The position numbers were made by a program, and so were the translations under genes. Of a stretch of DNA of 64,000 nt, positions 46,686-59,071 are shown piece after piece. Origin of the DNA: Ilex aquifolium. Its lineage: Eukaryota > Streptophyta > Magnoliopsida > Aquifoliales > Aquifoliaceae. A model generated the notes under the pieces. It was given only the letters and a program-made list of their open reading frames with translations. It had not been told where the DNA came from and did no database searches. The stretch's first letter is position 1. Each line of letters begins with the position of its first letter. The stretch covers positions 17,904,951 to 17,968,950 of the forward strand of contig OX637395.1 in NCBI GenBank assembly GCA_951799425.1. Direction: 5' to 3'.

Positions 46686-47754
46686 CGGCTAACTAGACAA
46701 AAATACCCATGCACAATCAGTGTGTAAAGGGATAAACCCATGTAATTTGCTACAGACAATTCCGACCAATATACAATTTATCCACTAAAATTATTCAAAA
46801 TCAATAACAGTGAGCCTAATTCAAAACAGAACCATGTTTTTTCATCTACTGAACAAATATTTGATTGAAAACTCACAGGCTTTAAATTGATAGAAAGCAC
46901 AAGATTGCAGATGTGTCTAGCAGGTAAGTTCAAGCACTAAAGCGCATACGCAAACACAGTTTTCGGTGTTATTCGGTCTATTACAGATCAGCACAAACTC
47001 ATTTAAAAGTACCCAAAGAGCCTTTAAACATTGGAAACTCCATCATATGGTTAAAAGTACTCAATAACCAGTTGCTAATAATAAGCCTCAACCCTGCAAA
47101 TCCCGTTATCAATAAGCCCCATTCTTCCAGTGAATCAAAAAAAGTATAGGTAATATAGTGCTTCAGTGCATAAAACTGAAAATCAGAAGCCCGGTAAGGT
47201 TGACTCACCCGTTTTATTGACTCAGCAGTCAGCAGTCTGAAGACCAATACGTCAACCGCAGAGCTAGTTGGGGAGAGAGAGAGAGAGAGAGAGTAAAAGA
47301 AGATAAGACCCATGTGGCTAGAGCATCTTTAGGTGCGTGAAACATGAACGAGAATATGCACCAAAAGGAAAGAGGTCATCACAACCAACATCAATCATTG
47401 TCAGCTTTCTTGTCCTAAGTAATTCATTTTGCCCGCCTGACTCAATTGCCTGTGCAAATTGGACTTTTCTGAAAATATATTTTGTTTCTACCAGTACCAT
47501 TGAAAATTGGTGGGGTTGGTTGGGGTTCGAGGTGGGGATGAGAGATAGGTTCTTTATGAAGTTTTAAGGAAGTTCAAACCTACGCTCAAGAACGGACCTC
47601 CTTGAAAGAGATGGCTACAGACCCAGAGTTTAAAATTGGTGGCAGCTATTGCGGTCCCGATAAATGAGAATTACGGATTTGGTTATTTTATTATTTATAA
47701 TCAATAACTACTAATTAAGCAGCATTGAAGTTAGCTGGCTAAAGGACATCACTT
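46686..47754. other. Intergenic DNA, no supported gene
   Basis: Unique-looking sequence with a (GA)n microsatellite at about 47275-47293. A minus-strand frame (47500-47318; contains LTMIDVGCDDLFPFGAYSR) looks somewhat protein-like, but it has no recognised family and no context. Confidence 0.5.
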
Positions 47755-48445
47755 TGAGCATCTTTAATCATAACTCAAATTTAAATTTAAATTTGAGTAA
47801 AAAGATTGATTTGATATAAGAACATCTCAAACTATTACTTAAATTTAAATTAATATTTTAGTAAAAAACTTGATTTGATACAAAACGCTCTAATGAATAA
47901 ACTCAAATTTAAAGAAAGAAAAATTCAAATTTAAATGAGGGCAAACCTATTAAAAAAAAACAATGATAACCATTGGATCTTTAAAAGTGGGTGAAATTTC
48001 ACCATTAAATATTTGAGTAAGGATTTGAGTCTTCCTTAATTTGAGTAAAAAAATGAGTCTCCCTTGATTTGGTATAAGTTTGAGTCAAAGGTTGGAGTAA
48101 GTTTTTTGGGCTTTTTTACTCAAATTTAAATTTGAGTCTAAATTTGATTCAGGTTTGGAAATGCTCTAAAGAGCTGCAATAGACAAACTCAAATTTAAAG
48201 GAGAAATCTAAATTTAAATGAGGACAAACACAAATTTAAAAGAGAATAAAGATGACAATTGGATCTTTAAAATAAGGTAAAATCTCACCATTAAAGATTT
48301 TGGGTAAGGATTTGAATCTCCCTTAATTTGAGTAAAAAAATGAGTCTCCCTTAATTTAGTATAAGTTTTAGTCACAGATTAGAGCAAGTTTTTTAGGTTT
48401 TTTTACTCAAATTTAAATTTGAGTCAGGGTTGGAAATACTCTTAT
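47755..48445. mobile_element. Nested or tandem MITEs rich in AAATTTAAATTTGAGT
   Basis: The left end GAGCATCTTTAATCATAACT and the inverted right end GAGTATTTCCAACCCTGACT both lead into CAAATTTAAATTTGAG. A second inner pair of similar ends near 48105-48180 and a repeated inner segment (ATTGGATCTTTAAAA..., ...GAGTCTCCCTT) show two related copies, one beside or inside the other. No coding sequence. Confidence 0.7.
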
Positions 48446-49227
48446 CTCATATTTTATAATATTTTGGACACTTAATATATGTTCGCACCCCTTTCTATTA
48501 AAAATGAAATTTGCAATGGTAAATCAATTTTAATATAATATTGTTTACACTCAAAAATTAAAAAAAAAATTGAGGGTGACACGTGGAAGGAATTTGATGG
48601 TTACGAGAGAGTTAGTAAGAGTCCACAATTAACATGGCGGTTAGAGAAATAGGACTCTTGGAATTCTGAGAAACGAGAAAATGTAACATCATAAGTCGCC
48701 AATTGAAAATAGTTTAACACATGTTCACGTATTTCAAGGGACAGAGGTTATGATCACAAGTCATGGTCGGAAAAGATAGATCAACAGTTGAGAGTCATCT
48801 CTATAAATAGCAGAGGCTAAGCTACCGGAAAGAGATCTTATGATCAAAACACAAATACTCTTCACAGAGCCGTCCCATCTTTTTACTCAATCCTTGCTTC
48901 CAAGCAACCTTTACTTTCCCTGTAATACATCACTTCGATGATCTTTTGTTGATTTCATTTAATGCTAAGTCCAGCATTCGATTCATCTTCTAGATTCGAA
49001 TAAAATTAACTTGTTACTTTGAATTTCCACTATTTAATTTCAGTAGTGTTTACACATCTTTGACCGGTGAAATTATTTAAAGTCTTTGAATCTCCAAGGC
49101 ATAGAAAAGAACCTAGAGATAACCTTATGGCTCCCTACTATCGTCTGAACAATCACGATTTTTAGAACCCCGTATCAGTTCGATTAGGTAAGGTCGTACG
49201 TGTTTGGATTTTAAGTCCACCTAGACT
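48446..49227 (+). mobile_element. Probable 5' LTR/leader of gypsy element F
   Basis: The TATA box CTATAAATAG at 48801-48810 is followed about 170 bp later by AATAAAATTAAC near 49000, as in a plant LTR. It ends at the TSD TTGGC (49228-49232). The sequence continues after the inserted LTR at 63133 with a 'TTTTTGGCACACCCGATGGGA' type leader and then gag. The exact LTR start was not found. Confidence 0.5.
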
Positions 49228-49892
49228 TTGGCTATGACACCCCGAAATTCGGGGGTCCGTTGATTACCCATCAACCCGCGGAATACCTGTAGATACCGAG
49301 TAACTCGATATCACACTGTTATGCCCCATTTACCGGGGTCCACAACTTAACGAAATTCGGGCAAAGTCTCCTTTGTACAGGGAGCTCTACCCAAAATCCA
49401 ACCTGTGCAATATAACTTCACATGACCCATCCGAGGCCCAATATAAAACAATGACCGCACTGGGTCCATTTATAAGTAAACATTGGCCACACCGGGTCCA
49501 ACTATCCATACCATTATCAAAACATGCAATGTTGTATCAAAAATAGTCCATAACAGTTCGATTACAATTCTTTTACATATACATGCCCAAAAACATAGTT
49601 TGCTCCAAAAGTTTTACAAAAGGGGTTATAAAGCCACAAATCGGCTTTCTTCACTCTTGCGGCCCCGTATGAGAGCCATTCACCGGAGTGAATCCCGCAT
49701 CTGAAATGTTTTCCCGTATAGGGTGAGCCACGCCCAATAGAGTATTTCCTAGAGGCTACTCCCCACCTATGTGCATATGTAATGTTTACATGCAAACGAT
49801 AACACTTTATATCCATTTCAACAAGAACGTGCAATTCCATGTTGAAAAATCATAATGTCATGCCATGAAATGAGATGAGACTCACTCATGCA

Positions 49893-52122
49893 TGTGAAAC
49901 CCGGATAAATTTAATTTTTTGTGAATAAGGGCAAAATGGTCATTTGCCATCCTAATGCTTATTTGAAATACTCATACTCTAGACCTCGGATGAAGAAACG
50001 GAGTTCGCCGTTGGATTCGTATCGCGGAATCTAGTCACCCTGTCAAATTTCGTCAAATTCTGAGATAGTCGGATTTTTGCACGTCGTTCGAGGCGACTGC
50101 ATGACGAATGACATTTTAAAGGTCCCCAATAATGGATTTTATAAAATTTCCTTAAAATTAAGTTAAAGTTCAAATAAAATTAATTTGAACTTAATCCGAG
50201 GTATAATGAATCGTTTCGGGACGAAAAACGGACCCGGAAGTCAAAAATATGCGGTGCGATGTGGACCACACATTTTTGCCTATATATACCCTCTTAAATC
50301 AGTTTTTTGGGACACAAAAATATCTCTCCTTAGCTGCAAGCAGCCGGCCAAGACCAAAGAGAAAGAAAAAAAAAATTCTTCAACCTTCCCGCTTCGATTC
50401 CGGGAGTTCTGTCGGTCGGAATCCGTCGATCCAAGAGGCAAAGTTCATCTCCTCGACGAGGGCTACGCGTACGTACCAAGAACGAGAGATTTCACCAAAG
50501 ATTCAAGTGGAGTCTTTGGAGAAATCAAGGATATGTTGGTGTTCTTGAGGTGTTCTTGAAGCTTTGAAGCTCTAGTCTTCATCTCACGCTTCAAAAGGTA
50601 GGGGTTTCCTACTTGGGTTGATTCCTAGTCTAGAATGCTTCTAGGAAATGCTTGGGTTATGTATGCATATATATATGATCTATACATATGTCTATGGTTA
50701 TGGAAGTGGAAGAGTGAGCCTAGAAATGGCTTAGGCTAGCTTCTAGCTTGATTTTGATATATGGAAGTTACATGTGATTGTTCTTGTAACTTAGGGAAAT
50801 TTGAGGCATGCTATGTGATTTATAAGTTGTGCCTTGAAGGTGTTTGATAAAATGCCTTGCTTGATTTAAATGGTTGTTTGATGTCATTGGAATAACATGT
50901 TTGAATATGTTGTTGATATGTTGAGCATGATGAATTATGAAATTTATATACATGTGATATAAAGTTTCATGGAATATGATGATATATGGTTTGTATTGCT
51001 CATATGACATCAATTGCATATTGGGCATGGTCATGACATCACATTCATGGGTGTAAGTCATAGGTGTGTGTGTGCATAGTTAATCAAATGCCACTCTTGG
51101 TATTTGACAAGGGACTCGGAAGGAAGGGATCGAAGATCCCGTTTAGTCGCATAATTGCATGAGAGATAAATTGGGTCGGGGTTAGCAAGAAGGGCTAGAA
51201 TATCCCTCGGGTGAAAGACTCGTTGATAGGATTCGCACTCCGTTGGTGTAAAAGGCCATAAAGTGTGTCGGTATACGCGGAACCGTGGGTTGAAGTCCTG
51301 AAATTCCGTGTCGGTTGGGTGCCGTTGGTGTAAGTCCATGAATGTCCACCTCAAGAAAGACCCTAGCTTTGTAAAATGTCATTGATGTGTAACATAAATG
51401 ACGGATTCACACATTGGCACTTGCGTGTGTTGGGGAACCAAGAAGGGCTCGGATTGAGTGCATGAATGAGTCTCACCTCGTTGCATGACATGTCATGAAA
51501 AATTCCATATCTGAGTTGTATAAACATGATTAGAATTGTTGTGAATAATTGAGTATTGCATATGAGCATTCCATGTGCATCTAGGTGGGGAGTAGCCTCT
51601 GTAGGGAATTTTCTACTAAGCGAGGCTCACCCTATACGGGAAACAATTTCAGGTGTGGGGTTTGCACCGGCGGATGGCTCCCATGTAAAGCATCAAGGGT
51701 GAAGGAGGCCGACCTGTGGTCTTAGTGCATGATTTTGTAAACCTTTTGATTAACATGGTTTTGACTTGTAAAGTTTTCATGAATAAATGTAATAGAACTT
51801 ATATGGGTTATTGTTAAACTAATCTTGCATGTTTTGATATAAGTATTGATAAATGGACCCAGTGCAGTCAAGTTTTACTTATAAATGGACCATGTGTGGT
51901 CATTGTGTTATATTGGGCCTCGGATGGGTCATGTTAATGTATACTGCACATGTTGTGTTTTGGGTAGAGCTCCCCGTACAAAGGAGACTCTGTCCGAATT
52001 TCGTTAAAATTAAGGACCCCGGAAAATGGGGCATAAATGTGTGATATTGAATTACTCGGTATCTAAAGGTGTTTCGCAGGTTGATGGGTAATCAACGGAC
52101 TCCCGAATTTAGGGGCATCACA
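49893..52122 (+). repeat. Element E 5' LTR (2230 bp)
   Basis: Starts TGTGAAACCCGG and ends GGGGCATCACA. The promoter-like TATATATACC is at 50281-50290, followed by the transcribed block with GACGAGGGCTACGCGTACG. The open frames reported inside are repeat-derived and recur unchanged in the 3' LTR. Confidence 0.95.
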
Positions 52123-52125
52123 GTT

Positions 52126-52137
52126 TGGTATCAGAGC
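52126..52137 (+). other. Primer binding site of element E
   Basis: TGGTATCAGAGC, a perfect initiator tRNA-Met complement, three bases after the LTR. Confidence 0.95.
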
Positions 52138-52478
52138 TTAGGTATACGATTTACCTAAGACTTGAGGGACATGGGTCTAGACCATTGCATTCCATACGCA
52201 TTTCATGTTATGTGCTCTACTTGCTACATGTTATGTGTTACTTGTTGTGTGAATTATATACATGGTAGAATGTATATGGAAAGGAGGAACACTAGGGTTA
52301 GAAAACATAACCTTGGGTTCGGAAAAGGGATGAACGGGATAGTTCAAGGGTTAAACGTCTACTAGTATGTGACACATGTTCTACTAGGGGGGACAATGAG
52401 AGAATTCTCAACGTTTGTGTTTGATCCCTAACTTTGGGTACTAAATTGTTAGTCTATTGCTATCTGATGTGTGTGTAG

Positions 52479-53454
52479 ATGGAAAATAGAGGAAGAGGAA
52501 GAGGGCGCGGTCGAGGCCGAGGCCGAGGCGGTGGGAGGAACAACCCACCACCACCTACTACTGACCAACAAGCCTTCATAGAGGCTCTTGGTACAATGGT
52601 TGCCACACTCACACAGACGGGTGCAGGTGGAGGCCAAGGAGGCTCCAGTCATCTCCAGAAGTTCAAGGCACATCAGCCTCCGATCTTCATGGGAGGAGCG
52701 GACCATATAGTAGCTGACCATTGGTTCCGACAAGTGGATAGGGTTTTGAGGGCTATGGAGATCACCTCCGACGCCACCAAGATAACTCTAGCTACATTTC
52801 AGCTGGAGGGGGAATCCCTGGTGTGGTGGGATTGGGGTGAAAGACTCCAAGGACTTGGAGGCTATGACTTGGATTGAGTTCAAGGAACTCTTTATGGGAA
52901 AGTACTTCCCGGCCGTAGCAAGACATGCAAAGGCCCGGGAATTCCTGGATTTGAGGCAAGGCACCATGACGGTGATGGAGTACGTTGCTAAATTCACCGA
53001 ATTAGCACGGTTCGCCGATGACTACGTGGCTACAGATACGGCCAAAGTCAGAAAGTTTGAGGATAGGCTGAAGTTATCCATCGGGGGTAAGATTGTGGGT
53101 CTTCTCCTACAAGACTTCAACTTGATGGTCCAGACAGCCATGGCCATTGAGAGAGAAGTGGATGATGCAAGAAACATCCGGGAGGCGGGTGTGAAGGACA
53201 AGAAGAAGGAGGGCCAATCCTCTTCTTCTAGTTCTGGAAAGAGGCAGATGACTTTTCCTCCGCAAGGGCAACAAGGAAAAGGCTGTAGCCATCAAGGCCA
53301 AGGCCACAGTCGATCCTCCCAAGGCGGGGGAAACCCGGGGACTACATATCAGGCGGGGCAGAAAACATGTTTCCATTGCCGCCAGCCGGGTCACATGAAG
53401 CGGGATTGTCCTCAGCGGCAAGGATCCCAAAGCTACGGATCGTCACAGTCTTAG
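52479..53454 (+). pseudogene. Element E gag (frame-shifted)
   Basis: The ATG at 52479 begins MENRGRGRGRGRG, an Arg-Gly repeat typical of these gags. The capsid-like core follows (FMGGADHIVADHWFRQVDRVL; TFQLEGESLVWWDW). A one-base insertion in a G run near 52830-52834 shifts the frame. The homology continues as KDSKDLEAMTWIEFKELFMGKYFP and EYVAKFTELARFADDYV. The CCHC zinc knuckle CFHCRQPGHMKRDC is encoded at about 53370-53411. The gag-pol frame meets a TAG at 53452-53454. Packaging protein for element RNA; not functional in this copy without correction of the shift. Confidence 0.9.
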
Positions 53455-53460
53455 ACTTCG

Positions 53461-56400
53461 GTGGGGCTACCACAGACCCAGTATACTCCTCACTACCCTA
53501 CCATGGGCCGGGGGAGTCAGTATCAGTACCAGGGTGCTGCACAAGGCCCTACCACTTCACGTGCGGGGACACCGCAAGCTGGCCAGATGGGCCAAGGCAT
53601 GGGTCGGGGACAAGGCCAGGGCTCACAAGCCGGGACTTCAGGGACTCAAGGGCGTGTCTACCACAGACTGAGCCGGCAGATTTGTCGGTGATACAGGGTA
53701 CATTTCTACTTTCCTGCTTATGGGCTAGAGTATTGTTTGATTCTGGTGCATCGCATTCATTTATTGTTGCATCTTGTGTGAAAGACTTGGGTTTAGAGGT
53801 TGAGACCTTAGAAGAGCCATTGCACGTGAGTTCTCCTCTAGGTGTTAGGGTGAGGGTTGATTAGATATGTCGGGGGTGTGAGTTAGAGATCTCAGGGATT
53901 CTACTCACCGTGGACCTTCGGGTCATGGACATGTCGGAGTTCGATGTAATCCTTGGGATGGATTGGTTGGCGGCACACCGAGTCATCATTTATTGTGATC
54001 CGAAACGGGTCACTGCTTACACACCGGATGGGGTTTGTTTCAAGTTTCAGGGGGATAAGCACGATGCTTTACCCCAAGCCGTGTACGACTCTAGATGGCA
54101 CGGACAGTTGATGGGTTGGCTAGCAAGTCTTACCCTAGAGGACGAGGTGAGACAGGAGTTTGGTCTACCTCGGGTTGTGTGTGATTATGAGGATGTTTTT
54201 CCGGATGAACTACTGGGATTACCTCCACATAGGGATGTAGACTTCACTATTGAGTTGCATCCAGGTACATCGCCCATTTCTATGACTCCACATAGGATGG
54301 CGCCTGCTGAGTTGCAAGAACTCAAGGTCCAATTGCAGGAATTGTTGGATAGGGGGTTCATTAGACCGAGTACCTCACCTTGGGGCGCTCCGGTGTTATT
54401 TGCAAAGAAGAAGGACAAAACCCTTCGACTATGCATAGATTACCGGCAGTTGAATAGGGTTACTATCAAGAATAGGTACCCTTTGCCGAGGATTGATAAC
54501 TTGTTTGATCAGCTGAGAGGGGCGCGGGTCTACTCCAAGATAGATCTCCGCACCGGTTACCATCAGTTGAGGGTTAGGGAAGCAGATATCCCTAAGACGG
54601 CGTTCAGAACGCGGTATGGGCATTTCGAGTTCACAGTGATGCCATTCGGATTGACAAACGCCCCGACGACATTCATGGATCTCATGCATAGGGTGTTCCA
54701 ACCCTACCTTGATCAGTTTGTCATGGTCTTTGTTGACGACATTTTGATCTACTCCAAGTTTGAGGAGGAGCATGAGGGTCACTTGAGGATTGTTCTCCAG
54801 GCCTTGAGAGACCATCAGTTGTATGCCAAATTTAGTAAGTGTGAATTTTGGCTTACTGAGGTGAAATTCTTGGGGCATGTAGTGTCGGCTACGGGTGTAT
54901 CCGTGGACCCGAAAAAGGTCGAGGCAATTATGAATTGGGAGAGGCCGAAGTCAGTCTTCGAGATACGCAGTTTCTTGGGATTGGCAGGGTACTATAGGAG
55001 GTTCATTGAGGACTTCTCTCGATTGGCTGCACCTATGACTAGGTTGACTCGGAAAGAGGTCAAGTTCGAGTGGAATGATTCTTGCGAGAAGGCATTCCAG
55101 GCGTTAAAGAGGAGGCTTACTTCAGCTCCTATCTTGATAGTTCCGGAAAGGGGACAGAGGTACACAGTTTATTGTGATGCCTCGAAGGACGGACTGGGAT
55201 GTGTCTTGATGCAGTCCGGGAGGGTGGTAGCTTATGGTTCTCGGCAGTTAAAGAACCACGAGCAGAATTACCCCACACATGACATGGAATTGACGGCCAT
55301 TGTCTTTGCCTTGAAGGCTTGGCGTCACTACCTGTATGGCGAGCAGTTTGAAGTGTTTTCGGACCACAAGAGTCTGAAGTACATTTTCACACAGCGGGAC
55401 CTCAACATGAGGCGACGCAGGTGGATGGAGTACCTCGAGGACTACGATTTCACGTTGCATTACCATCCCGGTAAGGCAAATGTGGTGGCTGATGCACTCA
55501 GCCGAAAGTCACGGGGAGTTGTGGCTAGTGTGGTTTCCCGAGAGTGGCAGATGCTCGAGACTGTGGGACAGTTCGGGCTACATTACACTGATTATATTCA
55601 GGGTACTTTGGGGAGCTTGGTGGCTACACCTTCCCTACTGAACAGGGTTATTGAGTCCCAGGGACAGGATACTGAGTTAGTGTCCATCAGGAACCGAGTA
55701 TGATTGGGTACGGGTGATGAAGGCTGGGCCATTCATACAGATGGTAGTCTTCGGTTCAGGGGACAGATTGTGGTTCCCCAGTCTGCGGATCTGAGAGAGG
55801 AGATCCTTAGGGAGTTTCATTGCTCCCGTTTTGCAGTTCATCCAGGGGGCACGAAGATGTATCATGATCTTCGTCGCCAGTATCATTGGAATGGGATGAA
55901 GAGGCAAGTTGGCGACTTTGTCAGTCGATGTCTCACGTGTCAGCAGGTTAAGGCTGAACACCAGAGACCAGCAGGTTTGCTCCAGCCCTTGGAGGTAGCT
56001 GAGTGGAAGTGGGAACATGTCACGATGGATTTTGTGACCCACTTGCCACGGACATCGGGGGGACATAACGCGGTATGGGTGATAGTGGACCGGCTTACCA
56101 AGTCGGCACATTTTTTGGCGGTGCGGATGACCTTCACACTGGAGGAATTCTGCAAGTTATATATACGAGAGATTGTCCGGTTGCATGGGGTACCCGTATC
56201 TATAGTATTGGATCGGGATCCCAGGTTTACGGCCCATTTTTGGGAGAGTTTCCAACGAGCCATGGGGACACAGCTGATGATGAGCACTGTTTTTCATCCC
56301 TAGACGGACGGTCAGTCTGAGAGGACTATCCAGACTTTAGAGGACATGCTGCGGGCATGCGTCCTAGATCTCAAGGGTAGCTGGGAAGATCATTTGCTCT

Positions 56401-56861
56401 TGGTGGAGTTCGCCTATAACAATAGTTATCAGGCGAGTATACAGATGGCACCCTATGAGGCATTGTACGGGAGGTCATGTCGTTCTCCGGTTTGTTGGAC
56501 GAAGGTAGGAGAGAGGTCTTCTACGGGTCCGGAATTGGTAAAAGACACCTCGGAGATGGTAAGCTTGATAAGGAAGTGTCTTCTCACGGCTCAGAGCCTA
56601 CAGAAGAGCTACGCCGATAGACGGCGGCGACCTCTAGAGTTTGAGGTGGGAGATCATGTCTTCTTGAAGGTGATGCCTACGAGAGGAGTGGTCAGATTCG
56701 GCAAGCGAGGAAAGCTGTCACCGAGGTATATCGGGCCCTTTGAGATACTTGAGAGGGTTGGTACAGTCGTTTACCGGTTGGCGTTACCGCCAAACCTATC
56801 AGGTGTTCATGCGGTATTCCATGTCTTTATGCTCCGAAAATATACCCCAGATCCGACTCAT
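53461..56861 (+). pseudogene. Element E pol: protease, RT, RNase H, integrase (with stops)
   Basis: The spacer is Gln/Gly-rich. The retropepsin motif is LFDSGASHSFI near 53735. RT motifs are LCIDYRQLN (54430), TGYHQL and [10 protein letters not shown] (54730), the last holding the catalytic Asp pair. RNase H shows [11 protein letters not shown] (55168) and ends [16 protein letters not shown] (55456). The integrase has an HHCC zinc region (HPGG...CLTCQQ), core Asp residues in TMDFVTHLP and VLDRDPRF, and Glu in DGQSERTIQ. Stops at 53862, 55701 and 56301 (each the first base) interrupt otherwise continuous homology. A frame change after the Gln/Gly spacer lies near 53690. The frame ends at 56861, where a 1.9-kb insertion splits the last domain. 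Confidence 0.9.
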
Positions 56862-58748
56862 AAAATGATTGTTTGGAAATGCGGTGTTGTTTCCTAACCG
56901 CTTAATATCACCCTCAACTATGTGTATGGCTTATAGGAATGGGGGAGTGTCACTCTCCCTCTGGATGATGCAAGAAGATAGGAAACAACAACAAAATGGA
57001 TGTGAATGGAAATGTGATGAACAAAATAGATGGAATGAGATGCGGTGTGCACAAAAATGCTCCCCAATCGAAAGGAGTCTTTTGTGGTCGTGTGTTTTAC
57101 TTGGAAAATATTCCAAGGTCGTCTCCTCAGGGAAGGAAAGGGAGTTTTGTGAAAGTGATTTTGCAAAAGTGAAAAGAAAGTGTAAAATCTTGTATTTGTG
57201 TTTTGTGGTTGTGTTTATGTATGGAAAATGCAAGAAAACAATGTTGGCTAATCCAAAGGAAGTCACTCCAATAGGACTACCATTTCAACTCAAATCCCTC
57301 CTTAACTCCGATAGAGCATGAATGAACAATTGATTCGGGGGAAGCTAGGGATGAGGTTGGTGATGATCTAAGAATAAACCGTGACAAGTCTACGGAATAT
57401 CAAAGGCACCAATTCATCCACTCTCAACCCCGTCAAACCGAACCATTGGACTCTTAAGGGAGGGAGGAGAATGAGTTAAAATGGAATCCCCAAGAGAAAT
57501 TTTCCCTTGGATTTACCAACTTAAATCTAACTACTCATGGTAAAATGAAAGACAAGCATAATAATGTAAATGGATATAATGAAGACATGAAGCATGAAGC
57601 ATGAAACTTACAACAAGAAGCAAGAAATCTAAAGCTATGAAGGAAAATATGCAATACCCATTTTAAGCTAAGAAATGAAGAAAACATGGAAGCAACAATG
57701 GTGAAAGCTAAAATGAAAGATTAAACTTGCAATAAACTTGAAATATATGAGATTAAAGTGCAAGGATTAAGGAATACAAGAAGTTTAAAGCTTACAGCAC
57801 TTGCAATGGAAAGGAAATGCAAAAAACGAAAATTCCTATTCATCTTCTTCCTTAGAGCTTTCTATCTCTCTCCTAAGCTTAGGTAGCCAACCCCCTTCAA
57901 TGTGTGTTGAATGCTAAGTATATGGAGTGTGAAAGACTTCCAATTTCGTGCATGGTGGTCCCCCTAGCATGTGGTAGGTCTTACACAAAAGGGGGGCTGA
58001 GTTGATTGGGTCTTGACAGGCTAGCCTGCAACCCCATATGGCAGCCCACTTCTCTCTCCTCTTCATTCAATGCCAAGCCTCCTTAGTCTTCCAATAGGGT
58101 GTAGGAAGGATGTGGTTGTGTAAGGAAATGTTGGGATAGGCGTGGGAGAAGTGTAGGTGGGACCCCCAAGCAAGTTGAGCAAGAAAGAAGTCGTTCTGGG
58201 CACTTCTGGGCAATCAGCTACCGGTAGCTCGTGTGTTACTACCGGTAGTCATGACTCCAGTAGCCATCGGCTACCGGTAGTAATGCGGTATCTGGCTTCG
58301 CTGGACCAGTTTTGGTAGAATCGTCATAACTTTTGATCCAACCGTTGGATTGGGCTGAAATTTTGACACAAAATAAAAGACACCCATATCTACAACTTTC
58401 ATGTTTTTCACTTTTTCAAATTATGAGTAGAGCATGGTCCAAATGGAGGAATTCCGAGGCAGTGCTTCCAATTATTGCTGCAGCTGGTGCCCTTGTTCCC
58501 AAGCACCAATGCCTTCTTGATTTCTTCACTTTTAAGCCTCCAATTCTTCATGTATTGTGTCCATGCCTTCACCACACATCCATCAAGGTTGCAATGTCCT
58601 AAAATCAAACATTTAAGCTATAAAAGGTTGCAACATCAAAATATCAACATTGTAGTTCAAAACGGTTAACTTCTAAGCACTTATATGCAAAAGTTGAGTT
58701 AAAATGCATGTAATGAGCCCTTCAAATATGCAATATTATGTGCTCATC
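56862..58748. mobile_element. 1.9-kb unclassified insertion in element E pol
   Basis: ACTCAT occurs at 56856-56861 and again at 58749-58754. Removing the insert restores one reading frame (…YTPDPTH then VVDWGE…), so this is a real insertion with a TSD of 5-6 bp. It has no coding capacity. Its right end, read on the minus strand, begins TGATGAGCACATAAT, LTR-like, but the left end does not show a matching CA terminus. It carries three CTACCGGTAG-type palindromes (about 58209-58280) followed by a 'CATAACTTTTGATCC' block also seen in family-B LTRs. It could be a solo LTR of another family with an eroded end. Confidence 0.6.
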
Positions 58749-58754
58749 ACTCAT

Positions 58755-58976
58755 GTGGTGGATTGGGGCGAGCTTGTTGTTGATGCGGATGGGACCTTCG
58801 AGGAGGGACCGGTGTGTATCATGGATAGACGAGATCAGGTTTTGCGAGGCAAGACCGTAAGGCTAGTGAAAGTGTTGTGGCAGCACCAGGGAGTGGAAGA
58901 GGCGACATGGGAGCGTGAGGACACCGTACGTGCCAATTATCCTTTCTTGTTTGAGGATAGAGGTACATTTTTATAG
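58755..58976 (+). pseudogene. Element E integrase C-terminal / chromodomain-like tail
   Basis: The frame continues from 56861 as VVDWGELVVDADGTFEEGPVCI, then VLRGKTVRLVKVLWQHQGVEEATWE, ending NYPFLFEDRGTFL and a TAG at 58974. 'VKVLW...VEEATWE' is the aromatic-rich core of the chromodomain-like module at the end of plant chromovirus integrases, thought to guide insertion into heterochromatin. It was separated from the integrase body by the 56862-58748 insertion. Confidence 0.85.
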
Positions 58977-59057
58977 TCATTTACTATTACATGACTGTAG
59001 CATATGCATGGGCTTACATGTATGTGTGTGTGTGAATTTCGGGGACGAAATTCTTTT

Positions 59058-59071
59058 AAAGGAAGGAAGAA
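59058..59071 (+). other. Polypurine tract of element E
   Basis: AAAGGAAGGAAGA directly before the 3' LTR start at 59072. Confidence 0.85.

Noticed and set aside
47318-47500. 60-codon minus-strand frame with protein-like composition
   Set aside because: No recognised family, no splice-linked neighbouring exons found, and it ends in a MITE-like phrase. Chance is likely.
48577-49227. Endogenous pararetrovirus promoter (TATA box with downstream leader)
   Set aside because: No movement, coat or RT coding sequence is attached. The sequence continues, after removal of the inserted LTR, into a gypsy-type gag.
50185-50559. Overlapping open frames of 99-127 codons in the LTRs of element E (also 59364-59747)
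   Set aside because: They lie in the transcribed leader part of the LTR, occur in both LTR copies with frame-changing differences between them, and match no protein family.
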